From Aselliscus stoliczkanus (taxonomy: Eukaryota > Chordata > Mammalia > Chiroptera > Hipposideridae): 64,000 nucleotides of DNA. Location of the stretch: contig CM066737.1 in the NCBI GenBank assembly GCA_033961575.1, positions 96,934,709 through 96,998,708 on the forward strand, given 5' to 3'. Shown piece by piece: positions 45,243-57,934 of the stretch (positions within the stretch are counted from its first letter, which is position 1; each line of letters starts with the position of its first letter). Under the pieces are notes generated by a model. It ran no database searches. It worked only from the letters and a program-made list of their open reading frames with translations, and was not told where the DNA came from. The position numbers were made by a program, and so were the translations under genes.

Positions 45243-46739
45243 GTATTACATTTTTTAAACTTGAAGAGGTTGGATAGATTTTCTTGTCCACTCCAGTTCC
45301 CTTTAAGTGTTTCAAGCCTGCATGGATTTCCTTGGCATCTCGGTATGTAGCTTTTCCAGGATCATCTGATGGTACTGCTGTGAAATGTGATTAGGGAATT
45401 TGAGAGACAAGGAAGCTGGCTGAAGGTCATTACCAATTAGATGAAAACTAAAGGCTACACGGTACTCAAATAGAGTAATGAATAATTATCCAAACTTTTT
45501 GAAAGACATTTGGAGTGTAATTTCATTGTGGATTTTCATTAAATTGAAAAATGGCAGAAGTATCAAGTCTCCAAAGATACCCACATGTACATATCTTCAT
45601 CACAAGGCAATTTCCTAAAACATGGGAAGAGTGGGAGATGAACTGAGGTTGGAGCAGGGTTATAGTATAGTTTAAACGATCATCAATAGGTACCTCAATG
45701 GATAAGAGAACATCAAGCCAAAGTGTAGCCCTTTAACTACCAACCCTACTAGCCTCATGGGCCTGAGAATGATGGTGGGAAGTTCTCCCATATTTTGTTA
45801 GTTATTAGAGAAAATAAAAGGATAACCAGTTCCTGAGACCAGCATTTGCCTCTACCTAATAGGGGGGAATTAGGTTCTTTGCTTGTTCCTCTAATGGGCT
45901 GGTATAAAATACTAATTTGCCCCAGTTTAAAATTATATTGCAAATATTCCCTGTGAGCATATAAGTGAATAACAACAATTTAATTGTTTTGAAAGGTAAA
46001 ATGCAGAATAAACAACCCTCCACAAAATTGGATCCTTTTCTCATGTATTTAATTACAGTCATTTTAACAGCTTCACCAATTGTATCTCCTATTTTTCTCT
46101 TCTCAAAAGCAATATAATTATATATAAATAATTCAAGTAAAGATGTTACCATTCAAGCCCAGAAATGTTTGACTGGTTCTAGTAAGCCCAGAATGAATAA
46201 TACTTAATATTTATAATTAAACTCTACAACCAAAAGTAAAAATATAGTCATGTAAGTCTTCAGCATTAAAAAGGAAAAGATATGCCAATACCATCAGAAG
46301 AAATTGCTTTACCTCCAATAGACCACGAAGAGTGAGAAAACAAGAGTCAAAGAACTACTGTAAAATCCTCCATTAGAAATTGGAAATCTGAAGTTCAGAC
46401 AATGTTCAGTGATTTGGACCAAATTGCATACAACAAGATTCTATGATGATGGTGGATATTATAGATCAGTTTTTCCCCCATTTTTGAGCTATAGAACACT
46501 ATGTAAAATTAGACTGTGTTGTATCTCAGTCATAAATGGCTTGAAGTGTCCAAACACGTCTGAGCTACAACTTCTAAAGATTAAGCAGTCAAATGTATCT
46601 AGAGAAAATAGAAAAACTAAATTATACATCCATTCTGTGAAAAGGGACTCTTCAGCAGCTATGACTCATAAAATGAAAATTAGTTCTGTGTTTAACTGCA
46701 AGAAAAGTAAATCTAAATTAATTTAGCATTGTCATTGTT
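45243..46739. other. Unassigned unique sequence
   Basis: No convincing repeat or gene. A plus-strand frame of 105 codons (46409-46726) shows no domain. Confidence 0.35.
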
Positions 46740-47745
46740 ATACGTTAAACAAATACTGCTAAGGAAACAATCAACACAGTGAAAAGGCAGCCTATGGAGT
46801 GGAAAAAATACTTACAAACTACGTATCTGATGAGAGGTTAATATCCAAATATATAAGGCATTCCAATAACTCAGTAACAAAATTAAATAAACAACTCCAT
46901 TAAAACTGGGTAAAGAAACTGAATAAATATTTCTCCAAAGAAAACATACAAATGGCAAGCACCTATATGAAAAGGTGCTCAACCTCAACATCACTAATTA
47001 GGGAAATTCAAATAAAAACCACAATTAGATACCATGTCATACCTGCTAGGATGGCCATTATCAGAAAAAATAATAATAACAAGTATTGAAAAGAATGTGG
47101 AGAAATTGGGAAACATGTTCACTGTTGAGGGAATGTAAAATGGTACAGCCACTATGAAAAACATTCTGGAGGTTCCTCAAAAAATTAAAAATAGAACTAC
47201 GATATGATCCAGCAATCCCACTTCTGGATATTTATCCAAAAGAATTGAAATCAGGATCTTGAAGAAATATTTGGACTCCCACGTTTATTTCAGCATTATT
47301 CACAATAACCAAGAGGTGGAAGCAACTTAAATGTCCATCAACAGATGAATGGATATATATATAATGAGATATTATTCAGCATTAAAAACAAAGGAAATCC
47401 CATCATGCAACATTGATAACCTTGAAGACACTATGCTGAGCGGAATAAGCCAGTCACAGAAGGGTAAATACTACCTGATTCCACTTATATGAGGTATCTA
47501 AAATAGTCAAGCTCATAGAAGCAGAGAATAGAATAGTGGCTGCCAGGAGGCAGGGAAAGGGGAAATGGGGAGTCGCTGTTCAACAGGTGTAAAGTTTCAG
47601 TTATGTAAGATGAATAAATTCTAGAGATCTGCTGTACAACACTGTCCTATATTTAACATTAGTGTGCTGTTCACTTAAACTTTTAATAGGGTAAATCTTA
47701 TGTGGTTTTTTTATCACAATAAAAAAATATGTTTTTTAAAGTTTA
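46740..47745 (+). mobile_element. L1 3' region, plus orientation (L1MA-like)
   Basis: Sense L1 ORF2 end and 3' UTR: 'gaaaaggcagcctatggagtgg', 'ttaatatccaaatatataag', 'ggccattatcagaaaaaataa', 'aatcccacttctggatatttatcc', 'atggatatatatataatgagatattattcagc' and 'atcacaataaaaaaatat' near the 3' end. Multiple stops and frameshifts. Confidence 0.88.
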
Positions 47746-47894
47746 TTCATTCCAACCTCTTTTGGAATGTTTTGTCACTGGGGTATATTAATTTACTGGC
47801 ACGTGAAAATAGAAAAATATGAATATCACTGTGATTGCAAAAAAAAAGCATGACAGAATGTACATTATTATTTAGTTTGCCTTCATCATTTTAT

Positions 47895-49855
47895 AAGAAA
47901 CTGTTATTTTTAATTTTTGTATGCAACTGTAGCATATATGCAAAATCATTAAATATACAGCCCAGTGATTTATCACAAAGTAAACATACCAAAGTAACTA
48001 CCACTCAGATCAAGAAAGCAAATTTTCAGCCTCCAAAAAGCCACCATCATGCCTCCTTCAATCAGGAACCATTTATCTCCCAAATGTTACCACCATCCTG
48101 AATTTCAAGAACATAGATTAGTTTTCCTTGTTCTTGAACTTTATGAAAATGTAAATTCTTTAGTGACTGGCTTCTTTTGGACAACATTATTTACCCATTC
48201 CATAGTTGATGAACATCTGGTAGTGGGTTTTTTTTTCCAGTTCTTAGTCATTTCAAATAAAGCTGCTATAAACATTTCTGAGCATGTCTGATATAATACG
48301 TATACATTTCTACTGGTTATGTGCCTAAGAGTGGAATGTCTGGGTCATAGTATATGCATGTGTTCAACTTTGGTCAACACTGAGAAAGTTTCTAAAGTCA
48401 TTGAACCAATTAAAGTGTATATATATTGCCCTTGCTCCACATTTTGCCTATATTAGATATTTTTAGGGTTTATAAAATTTCAGTAATTCTGGTAGGTGTT
48501 CAGATGTTTAGTTTGCCATTTACCATTCAGATATCATATTTTATAAAATGCCTGGTTAAGTCTCTTGCCTGTTTTTGTTAGGTTGTCTTTTTTATTATTA
48601 ATCTGTAGGTGTTTATTTTGTATTCTGGGTAGAAGCCTTTTGTTGGAGATACATGTAAATTTCTTCGCAGTGGCTAGCCTTTTTACTCTCTTAATGTTTT
48701 CCTTTTATAAGTAGAACTCTTAATGCAGTTTAATTTATCTAACCATACCTTTATTGTTAGTGGTTTTTGTAACATGTTTAAAAACCCTGTGTCTACTCAA
48801 ACATCATGGAAATATTGTCCTATATTTTCTTCTAGAAATTTTGTTTTACCTTTTAGATTGATACCTACAGTGTACCTGGAAGTCATTTTTTAATTTTGGT
48901 TTGAAATAGGGGCAACGTTTCATCTTGAAAATGCAACTATTTGGCTATATGGATAGCTAACTGATTCAGGACCATTTACTTCAAAGACAATACTTTTCTC
49001 ATTGTTCTGGATTTCCATCTTTCTTTTATATCAAGTATTCATATATATTAATCAATTCTAGATTCTCTACTCTGGTCAAGTCGTCTATATTCTGATACTA
49101 ATACCAAGCTTGATGCTTGATATTTTATAAAGCAAGTCCTCTAAATTTATTATTCTTCAAGAATGTCTTGGCTGTTTTTGGCTTTTGAATTTACTTGTAA
49201 TGTGTTAATTTCAACATAAAAACACCCCAAGGTGTTCATTTGGATTGAATTTAATTTTATGTCAATTTTGAGATTATTGACATCTTTGAGGTATTTTTTT
49301 TCAACCTATGAATGGTACTATATCTTCAACTTATTTATTAATTTATTTGTTGAGAGAAATTTTGAATAATTTTTTTGTCTTCTATGTACTAGTCTTCCAC
49401 TTTACTAGATTTATTCCTATGTATTTGATTCATTTTATCTTGCTGTAAATTATATTATTTCCATTTTTATTTTAATTATTTACTTATCACATATTGAAAT
49501 ATCATTGATTTTTGTATGCTGATTTTGTTTTCAGAATTCTCACAAAATTTATTAGTTCTAATAAATTATTTCACTTAATTTTCAAATTTATTAATATAAA
49601 CTCACTTATAATGTTTGTAGGGCTTTTGGTGATGACCTCTTTTTCATCCCTAATTTTGGGGGATTTTTTTTCTTTTGCCACATCTCAATTTTTCCTATTT
49701 AATCCTACAAAGGACAGCATCAATTTTATTAGTCTTTTTAAAGAAATAACTTTTGTCTTGTTAATTCTCTCTAGTTATGTTTGTTTTCTATTTTAATAAT
49801 TTTTATTCTTATCAATATTAATTTTTCTTCTGTTTTCTTTGTGTTTAATATGCTG
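47895..49855 (-). mobile_element. Old L1 3' and ORF2 region, minus orientation
   Basis: Antisense landmarks: 'caaaatcattaaatatacagcccagtg', 'gtgcctaagagtggaatgtctgggtcatag', 'tgtaggtgtttattttgtattctggg', 'caagtcgtctatattctg' and 'ctttactagatttattcctatgtatttg'. Degenerate, old. Confidence 0.8.
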
Positions 49856-49927
49856 TTTTTTTCTGATTGCTTGAAATGGATGTTAGATCACTGATTACCA
49901 GACTTTCTTCTTTTAAATATATGCCTT

Positions 49928-50003
49928 TGAAGCAGTTCGATGCCCAGCCTGAGCTGAGCAGCCGCTGAGCTACCAACAGGTAGCAGGATGGCTCAGCTAA
50001 AAA

Positions 50004-50011
<8 letters not shown>
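49928..50011 (+). mobile_element. 5'-truncated SINE (second type)
   Basis: 'gcagttcgatgcccagcctgagctgagcagc' and 'gctaccaacaggtagcaggatggctcagct' match the 3' half of 42720-42884. The A-tail leads into (TA)n. Confidence 0.8.

Positions 50012-50064
<53 letters not shown>
50012..50064 (+). repeat. (TA)n microsatellite at SINE tail
   Basis: About 26 TA units directly after the SINE A-tail. Confidence 0.95.
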
Positions 50065-50067
<3 letters not shown>

Positions 50068-52360
50068 GTAAGGACCTTGTTTCCAAACAGAGTCACATTC
50101 ATAGGTATCAGGCATTAGGATTTGGACATATGTTTTGGAGAGACACGATTCAACCCACTACACCATCACATCCAAAAGTTTCCCTACACCTCTTGAGAAC
50201 CTCTCCCTGTTGTCCCTCCCTGAACCTCCTCCCTGCTCTGTTCCCAGTAATCACTGATCTGCTTGCTGTCACTATATACTATATTGAATTTCCTAGAATT
50301 TTACATAAATGGAATCATACAGTATATACTCTCTTTTGTCTGGCTTCTTAGCTCAGCATAATTATCTTGAGATTCATTCACAGTGTAAGATATATCAATA
50401 ATTAATTTAGTTGCTGAGTAGTTTTCCAATGTATGGATATACCACAGTTTATTCATTCACCAGTTGATGGATATTTGGGTTCTTTCTAGTTTGGGTAATT
50501 GCAAATAAAACTGCCATGAACATTCATGCACATATTTGTATGGATATTTGCTTTCATTTCTCTAGGGTAAACACCTAAGAGTGGAATGACTGGATCATAC
50601 AGTATGTATATGTTTAATTTTTTTAAATTGCGTTTCCCAAAATAGGTATACCATTTTCCAATTCTACCAGCAGTGTATTAGAATTCCAGTTTAATTACAT
50701 CCTTGTTAACAGTTGAAATGGTCAGTCTTTTTAATCTTAGTCATACTAATAGAAATGTAGCGGTATCTTATTGTACTTTTAATTAGCATTTACCCAATAA
50801 ATTATGATATTCAGCATCTTCTCATGTGCTTATATGCCATTGGTACACTTTCTTTGGTGAACTGTCTATTCAGATTTTCTCATTTTCTGATTGTATTTTT
50901 TTTGTTTTAAGTTTTGAGAGTCCTTTATATATTCACATATAAGCCTTTTCTCAGATATATGCTTTGTGAACATTTTGTGAATATTTTATCCCAGTTCAGG
51001 CTTGTCTTTTAATTTTCTTTACAGTGTCTTTCAAAAATCAGAGTCTTTCTTTTTTTTTAAAGATTTTATTGGGGAATTGGGGGAGGGGAACATCGTTGGG
51101 GAATCAGGGAAGGGGAACAGACAAGTCGCTGTCCTTTTTGTTCTTCAGTCTAGCTGCAAAGGACGTCACTTCACTGGCCCATGTTAGTATTGTGATCATT
51201 GCACTCTTCCCAAATGAGGCAGATGGGTCGCCGGTCATTGGATGGCCGCTTACGGCGGCTCATGCTGGATGCCAGACATTCACGGTAGCTCATGGCAGCC
51301 CACTGCAACAGGGGCTGCAGCCTACGCCTGCGCCAGCGACACACAGGAGCCCAGGTCCAGATTGAGCTATGGTTCACCATCTTAGCTATAGAGGGCATAG
51401 CGTCACTGGCCTTAATGTGAGATCCAAACTGGGGCCCTACTGCTCAGAGCTGGCATCCCAAGCCAACTCTTAACCAATGCACTGCTTGGCTGGCCCCAAC
51501 TTTTTATTTTCAAAGTTGTCTGGGTTACTTGAGATTTTTTTTTTTATTTACTGTGAAATTTAGGATCAGCTTGCCAATATGCACAAAAGAGCATGCAGGG
51601 ATTCTGGTTCAGCTTGTATTGAATCTATGGATCAATTGGGGAAAAGTGGCATTTAGCAACATTTAGTCTCATAAAAACAATAGACCCATAAAAACAATAT
51701 ATATCCCCATTTGCTTAGGTCTTCTTTAATTCCTCTGAACAGTGTTTTGTGGTTTTCGGTATACCGGTCTTGCACATGTTTTGTCAGATTAATCCTGAAG
51801 TCTTTCATATCTTATGCTATTTTAAATGGTATTATTTTTATTTTTTTCTAATTGTTTTATTATAGACACATACATAAAGAAGCACTTGGTTTTTGTATAT
51901 TGATCATATTTCTTGCAAATTTGATGAACTCTTAGTTCTGGTAGCTTTTTTGTAAATTTCGTCAGAATTTGTACATTAGTAACCATATCTTCTTCTATAA
52001 ATAAAGATTTTTTTTTGCTTATTCCTTTCCAGTCTGGAGGGCTTCTATTTCTTTTTCTTGCCTGATTGCACTGGCTACAACCTCCAGTACAATGTTGAAT
52101 AAAAGTTATGAGGGCACACATCCTTGTCTTGTTATTGAACTTAGGGTAAAATATTCAGGCTTTTGCCATTAAGTATGATGTTACTGTGGGGTTTTTGTAG
52201 ATGTATTTTATGAAATTGAGGAAGTTTTCTTCTATTTCTATTTTGCTGTGAGGTTTTGTCAGGGGGATTGTTGTTGCTTTTTGTTTTTTATCAGCAATGG
52301 ATGTTAGATTTGTCAAGTGCTTTTTCTGCATTGATTATTTTTTTCTTTTTTAGTTTAGTT
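50065..52360 (-). mobile_element. L1, minus orientation, split by a SINE
   Basis: 50120-51052 shows 'acatccaaaagtttccctac', 'cataaatggaatcatacagta', 'ccacagtttattcattcacc' and 'aacacctaagagtggaatgactggatc'. 51497-52360 continues with 'ttgccaatatgcacaaaag', 'gtgttttgtggttttcggtat', 'gagggcacacatccttgtcttg' and 'gatgttactgtggggtttttgtag' in the expected L1M order. Decayed ORF2. Confidence 0.85.
51053..51496 (-). mobile_element. Long tRNA-derived SINE, minus orientation, inside L1
   Basis: Minus strand: GGGGCCAGCCAAGCAGTGCATTGG head, box B GTTTGGATCTC, the long body, then ttccccaattccccaataaaatcttt. A diverged copy of the 26231 type; the terminus retains AATAAAATCTTT. Target duplications are not clear. 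Confidence 0.85.
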
Positions 52361-53600
52361 TTTAGGTTTTATCAGAAAGAATAGTTTCACTGCCCTACAA
52401 TTACCCTGTGTTCCACCTATTCATTCCCCCTTCCTTCCCCCAAACTCCTGGCAACCATTGATCTTTTCACTGTCCCTATAGTTTTGCCTTTTCCAGAATG
52501 TCATATTAGTTGGAATCAAATAATATATAACCTTTACAGACTGGCTTCTTTCAGTTATCAATATGTATTTAAGGTTCCTCCATGTACTTTCCTGGCTTTA
52601 CAAGGTCAGATAATTAAGTTCACAAACTCCTCCTAGAAAAAATGGTACATGCCTCATTGCTGAATATCACTATAGTCACCTTCAAAGTATTCCCATTAGG
52701 AAGCTATGCACTGATGCCAGTGCCTAGTCCACCCTTCAAAGCAATTTTGGAACTCTTTTTCTGGAATGACGATCAGAGTTGTCCTTGTATTACACTTGAT
52801 ATCCTGAATGTCATCAAAATGTCTTCCTTTCAATATTTCCTTTATCTTCGGGTAAAGAAAGAAGTCATTGGGGGCCAGATCAGGTGAGCAGGGAGGGTGT
52901 TCCAATACAGTTATTTGTTTACTGGCTAAAAACTCCCTCACAGACAGTGCCATGTGAGTTGGTGCATAGTCGTGATGAGTGAGCCATGAATTGATGGCAA
53001 AAAGTTCAGGTCGTTTTCATCTAACTTTCACACACCTTTTTCAGCACTTCCAAATAGTAAACTTGGTTAACTGTTTGTCCAGTTGGTACAAATTTATAAT
53101 GAATAATCCCTCTGATATCAAAAAAGATTAGCAACATCATTGCAACCAGTTCGCGAACTTAATTGTCTGAAGTCGTGTATCTCATATATTTTTAGTGCTG
53201 AATATTATTCCATTGTAGAGGTGTAACACTGTTTGTTTATCCATTCATCTATTGAGGGACATGTTGGCAGCTTCTGAGTATTGATAATTATGAGAATAGC
53301 TGTTATAAACATCTCTGTGCAGGTTTTTGTGTAGACATAAATTTTCAGCTAATTTGGATAAATACCAAGGATCATGAATGTTGGATTATATGGCAATATT
53401 ATGTTTAGCTTCATAAGAAACTGCCCGACTATCTTCCAAAGTGGTTGTGCCATTTTGCATTTCCACCAGCAAAGAATGAGAGTTCTTTTTGCTCCACATC
53501 CTCTCCAATATTTGGTGCTGTCAGGGTTTTGAATTTTAGTCATACTAATAAATTTATAATGATATCTCACTGTTGTTTTCATTTCTACTTCCATTAATTA
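52361..53600 (-). mobile_element. L1, minus orientation, split by a mariner
   Basis: 52361-52600 is an antisense L1 3' UTR ('actcctggcaaccattgatc', 'agttggaatcaaataatata') and 53178-53600 continues ('gaatattattccattgtag', 'ggatcatgaatgttggattatatgg'). The minus strand at 53594-53349 retains ORF2p C-terminal-like residues (CWWKCKMAQPLWKIVGQFLMK...). The mariner inserted into it. Confidence 0.85.
52601..53177 (-). mobile_element. Internally deleted mariner with transposase 3' part
   Basis: TA at 52599-52600 and 53178-53179. Terminal repeats share TCAGATAATTAAGTTCACAA (left) and TCAGACAATTAAGTTCGCGA (right, reverse complement). The minus-strand frame 52953-52696 gives a mariner transposase C-terminal part: ALSVREFLASKQITVLEH, then PPCSPDLAPNDFF, which contains the final catalytic aspartate region of DDxD-type mariners, followed by KIKEILKGRHFDDI. 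The N-terminal DNA-binding region is lacking and the element is about half the usual ~1.2-1.3 kb. Non-autonomous relic. Confidence 0.88.
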
Positions 53601-53639
53601 ACTGATGTTTTACTATAAAATATTTAGGTATAGTTTTCT

Positions 53640-54600
53640 TGCTATGTATCCTGTTGGGCATACCTAGTGCTTCTTTACTCTATGGCTTGACGTCAGACTT
53701 CATTCACCCCTTTTGGGAAATTCTCAGCCATCACCTTTCTAATAATCTTTGTTCATTCTCACTCTCCTTTCTTCCTGGGAGTCCAATTATATATGACTTG
53801 GAGCTTTTCATTGTATCCCAAAAGCTTTTGTATAGTCCTACCTTTTGATTCTCCATGATTCAGTCTGGATATTTTTATTCTGATCCATATTCCATAACAA
53901 TTCTATATTCTTTCTTTTTTTAACAATTCTGTATTCTTTTGTATCCATTCTGCAGTCAAAACAGTCCATTGAGCTCTCAATTTTAATTATTTAAAATTAT
54001 TTCCATTTAAAATTTTCATTTGATTCTTTTTAGTTTTTATTTCTTTACCACAGCTCTTCATCTTTTCTTTCAATCCTTGAACCTATTAATTATTGTTATT
54101 TTTAAATTCTTGAATGATGTCTTCATTATATGTACCTCCTGTGGCTCTACTTTTATTGGCTGCTTTCTCTGTGTTTGTTTGTTTTTTTGTTTGTTTGTTT
54201 GTTTGTTTGTTTAGCTGAGCCATCCTGACACCTGTTGGCAACTCAGTGGCAGCTCAACATCGACATGCTGTTGCTCACAGCTCAGCTCGCACTCTTGAGC
54301 AAGCTCTTAACCACCTGAGCCACTCAGCCGGCCCTCTCTGTTGGTTTTTGATCAGATTTTATTTGTCTTGAATAGCTGGTTATTTGTAAATTGACTGTTA
54401 AACATTTTATATGAGAAAAATGAGATGACTTGAGGTTCTGGATGGAGTAATCTTCCTGCACAGAGCATTTACTTTTGCCTTGCTGGCCAGGCAGGTAGAT
54501 AGTTTAAGGACATTACAAATCCCAGATCAACTTAATTCAATCATGGAATGATATTATTCAAAGCTAGACTTTTGTATGTATGACAGTTGAAAGTTGCCTT
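53640..54600 (-). mobile_element. Old L1 5' region, minus orientation, split by a SINE
   Basis: 'gggcatacctagtgcttctttactctatggcttgacgtcagacttcattcacc' (in pieces), 'cttcctgggagtccaattatatatg', 'tcaaaacagtccattgagctctc' and, after the SINE, 'tttgatcagattttatttgtcttgaatagctgg' resemble an antisense L1M 5' UTR. Family assignment less certain than for 3' regions. Confidence 0.5.
54174..54335 (-). mobile_element. tRNA-derived SINE with (CAAA)n tail, minus orientation
   Basis: Minus strand GGGCCGGCTGAGTGGCTCAGG head, 'gagctgccactgagttgccaacaggtgtcaggatggctcagct', then CAAA units (GTTT on plus at 54174-54212). Second SINE type. Confidence 0.88.
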
Positions 54601-54742
54601 ATTTGTTCCTCTGTTCAGTGTATGATTTGTATTTTTCTTATTTACTATAGGTTACATTTTTTTTATTTTCCAAGTTGGATAATATCCTGGGAATATTTTT
54701 CATGTTTTAGTAAATAATACTTTTTTTGTTGTTTTAAAAAAA

Positions 54743-55215
54743 AAAGTGGCACATATATACAATGGAATATTACTCAGCAATAAAAAAAGAAAGAAATCTT
54801 ACCATCTGTGACAACATGGATGGACCTAGAGGGTATTATGCTAAGTGAAATAAGTCAAAGACGAATATCATATGATTTCACTTACATGTGGAATCTAAAG
54901 AACAAAATAAACAAACAAACAAAACAAAAACAGACTCATAGATACTGAGAACAAACTGATGGTTGCCAGATGGGAGAGGGGTCTGGGGGCTGGGTGAAAA
55001 AGGTGAAGGGTTGAAGAAGTACAATTGGTAGTTACAAAATAGTCATGCTGTAAAAAATACAGCATAGGGAATATAGTCAATAATATTGTAATAACTATAT
55101 ATGGTGCCAGGTGGGTACTAGACTCATCAGGGAGATAATGTTATAAGTTATATACACCTGAAAGTAATATAAAATAATATTGAATGTCAACTGTAATTGA
55201 AAAATTAAAAATGTA
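54743..55215 (+). mobile_element. L1 3' end, plus orientation, less diverged
   Basis: 'acaatggaatattactcagc', 'acaacatggatggacctagagggtattatgctaagtgaaataagtc' (in pieces), 'gatggttgccagatgggagaggggtctgggggctgg' and 'tgaatgtcaactgtaattg' are close to the laurasiatherian L1 consensus, suggesting a later insertion than neighbouring L1s. Confidence 0.88.
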
Positions 55216-55229
55216 ATGATACAAAAAAA

Positions 55230-56135
55230 GAATGTTCATAGCAGCTATATTCATAATAGTGAAATATTGAAAATTATGCAATATCCAATAGTAGAATTTA
55301 TAAATGAATTATAGTATACTCATACAACATAACAAACTACTGCCATGTGCAACAACATGAGTGAATTTCACAGACATAATGTTGAATAAAATAAACCAGT
55401 CCAAAGAATGTATACTTTATTACTCTATATAATTTTCAAAAATAGGCAATATCAATTCATGGTAATCACCTTTAGAAAAATGGATATCTTTGGGAGGCAT
55501 TGTGGACTAGGAGGGAGCCTTCTGGGTGCTGAAAATCTTTTCTGTTTTTTGTTTCGTTTTGTCTTAAAGATTTTATTGGGGAATCGGAGGAGGGAACAGC
55601 ATTGGGGAATCGGGGAAGGGGAACAGACAGGTTGCTGTCCTTTTGTTCTTCAGGCCAGTTGTGGAGGACGTCGCTTCACTGGCCCATGTTGGTATTGTGA
55701 TCATTGTGCTCTTCCCAGCTGAGGCAGTCGCTCGCTGACCATTGGACAGCCGCTCATGGCAGCTCACACCAGTTGTCAGCCACTCACGGTAGCTTACGGC
55801 AGCTCACTGCAGCCCCACTGCAGCCTACGCCTTCGCCTGGGACTCACGGCAGCCCAGCTCCAGGCCTAGCTGTTGTTCACCATCTTAGCAGTAGAGGGCG
55901 CAGCATCACTGGAACATGTGGGTTCTTAACCAGAGGCCCTGCTGCTCAGAGTTTGTGCTCCCAAGCCAGCTCTTAACCAACAAGCCACTCGGCAGGCCCA
56001 ATCTTTTCTGTTTTTATTTGAGTGGTAGTCACACAGGTGAATACATATATAAAATTTCATAGAATTTGTACCTTTTATCCTTTTTTGCAGTATTACATTA
56101 TATTACATTATACCTCAATAAAAATGAAATCTTTA
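55230..56135 (+). mobile_element. Old L1 3' end, plus orientation, split by a SINE
   Basis: 'tgttcatagcagctatattcataatagtg', 'gtatactcatacaac', 'gtgcaacaacatgagtgaatttcacagacataatgttgaataaaa' (in pieces) before the SINE, and 'tgagtggtagtcacacaggtgaatac', 'cattatacctcaataaaaatgaaatc' after it. Confidence 0.85.
55550..55999 (-). mobile_element. Long tRNA-derived SINE, minus orientation, inside L1
   Basis: Flanked by the 16-bp duplication aatcttttctgttttt at 55534-55549 and 56000-56015. Minus strand starts TGGGCCTGCCGAGTGGCTTG, and ends with ccgattccccaataaaatcttt. A long-form copy with AATAAAATCTTT retained. Confidence 0.93.
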
Positions 56136-56149
56136 GAAAGGAGCAACAA

Positions 56150-56543
56150 GTATGGTTTTGGCAAAATTTTGCTGTAAAGAGCCAGAGAGGAAATATTTTT
56201 AGCTTTGTGGGTCATAGGGTCTGTGTCACAGCTGCTCACCTCAGTTGTTGCATGAAAGAAGTCATAGAGGATTCATAAACTCATGAGCATGGCTGTGTTC
56301 CAGTAAAACTTTATTTAGGGACATTTATATTTAAATTTCATATGATTTTCATTTGTCATGAAACATCCTTCATTGGACCTTTCTGTAACCATTTAAAAGT
56401 ATAAAAAACAAATCACCTATTCAAAAAAAAAGTGTAAAAAACACTCTTAGCTCATGAGACGTGCAAAAACAGGCAGTGGACATTTGGACGTTTTAGACTG
56501 CATTCAGGTCACAGGCTGTACTGCAGTTTGCCCACCTCTGCTC
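56150..56543 (+). mobile_element. hAT-Charlie element (MER33/MER58 type, longer form)
   Basis: 'ttttgctgtaaagagccagagaggaaatattttta', 'ctttgtgggtcatagggtctgtgtcacagctgctc', 'catggctgtgttccagtaaaactttattta', 'cacaggctgtactgcagtttgcccacctctg'. Same ends as 21833-22062 with extra interior. Confidence 0.75.
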
Positions 56544-56545
56544 TA

Positions 56546-56550
<5 letters not shown>

Positions 56551-56592
<42 letters not shown>
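56551..56592 (+). repeat. (TG)n microsatellite
   Basis: About 20 TG units. Confidence 0.95.
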
Positions 56593-56595
<3 letters not shown>

Positions 56596-57700
56596 AAACA
56601 TGTTAGGAGCATATAGATGAATATAGGCATGAGAACTTCAGCAATTCTGGAAAAGCTGGAGGCCAACCGGACCTGACACTCATGTATAGAAGATTTCTTT
56701 CAGGCTTTCTGCAATTTTCGGGAAAGATAAAAAGAGCCAGTGCTCTATGGTGATTGGTGACAGTGGTCAGTAACAGGAATATGTATTGTTTTTTTCACAC
56801 TATGATTTACTGTGAAAGTAAATAATGTTCTGGGATTATCATTAGAGCACTGTATGAGCATTTAACATTTCCTTCCTGCTGTACTCTTTATTTACTTGAA
56901 AGTTGTACTGTACACAGTGGTGACAGTAGTAATTTGGGATTCCAGGGAGATGGCACTAAATGCAGGCAGCTTGTGCGTGGAATATCTCAAGTGAACTTTC
57001 CTCACCAGCCCGTCTCCACAGCAGACTTCTTTTATGAACATGTTTTTCTGTGGCTTGGAAGTGTTTGTGGCAGTGATGATAATAATAAGACTTGGCACTT
57101 ATATGGTGTGTTCTCTTTTCAAAGTGCTTCTTGCTAAAAAGAACCTCAAGGGTACGTTTTAAGCCCATCTTCTTTTCACAACAGTAAGAGCCACAATTTT
57201 TGCTAACTTCAGAGAATCACAGTAGCCTTTTTGAAAATGTGTACTTAGTTTGCTAGAAGAAAACCTTGGCTATGACCAGCAGGTTTTCTTCAAAAACTGG
57301 ATTTCTCCTTTTTAATTCTGTCTCTTCTGTTCTTATATTACACAAATTGCAACTAATTATATAAATTAAATTTATTCATCTAACCCAACAGTCTCATTGT
57401 AGACTCTGACTTACTTGAATAGTTACATTAGTAAAAATATTGTGTATTTGCTTAATCTGGATAATTATTTTTGCATGTTGCCAAAATTTATTTAGTTCAT
57501 ATATGATCAGCACTAGGAGAGAGGAGGAATTACATAAGAGCTTCCTCAGAGCGCTCACAACCTTGTGGGAGAGAGACTTGGAGGATAGGTCCCAGTTGTC
57601 CTCTATCTCTGGCTCCTTCTGCTAATCCACTCCTACAGGCACATACGTGCCAGCTCCTCACAACAGGGCCTGTTCCAAGAATTGCCTGGGATAATGCCCT
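56593..57700. other. Unassigned sequence with a faint MIR-like patch
   Basis: Mostly unique. 'gatgataataataagacttggcacttatatgg' near 57075-57108 resembles the MIR/L3 'aataatagctaacatttattg' class. No supported gene. Confidence 0.35.
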
Positions 57701-57766
57701 TCCTTCCTTCCTTCCTTCCTTTCTTCCTTCCATTCTTCAATTCTTCCATTCTTCCATTCTCTCTCT

Positions 57767-57830
<64 letters not shown>

Positions 57831-57849
57831 TCCTTCTTTCTTCTTTCTT

Positions 57850-57880
<31 letters not shown>

Positions 57881-57888
57881 TTTCTTTT

Positions 57889-57934
<46 letters not shown>

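Noticed and set aside
45400..45480. Possible MIR fragment ('ggaagctggctgaaggtcattacc')
   Set aside because: Match too short and diverged to call.
52696..52953. Functional mariner transposase gene
   Set aside because: Only the C-terminal third is present, the DNA-binding region and first catalytic residues are missing, and the element is half normal length.
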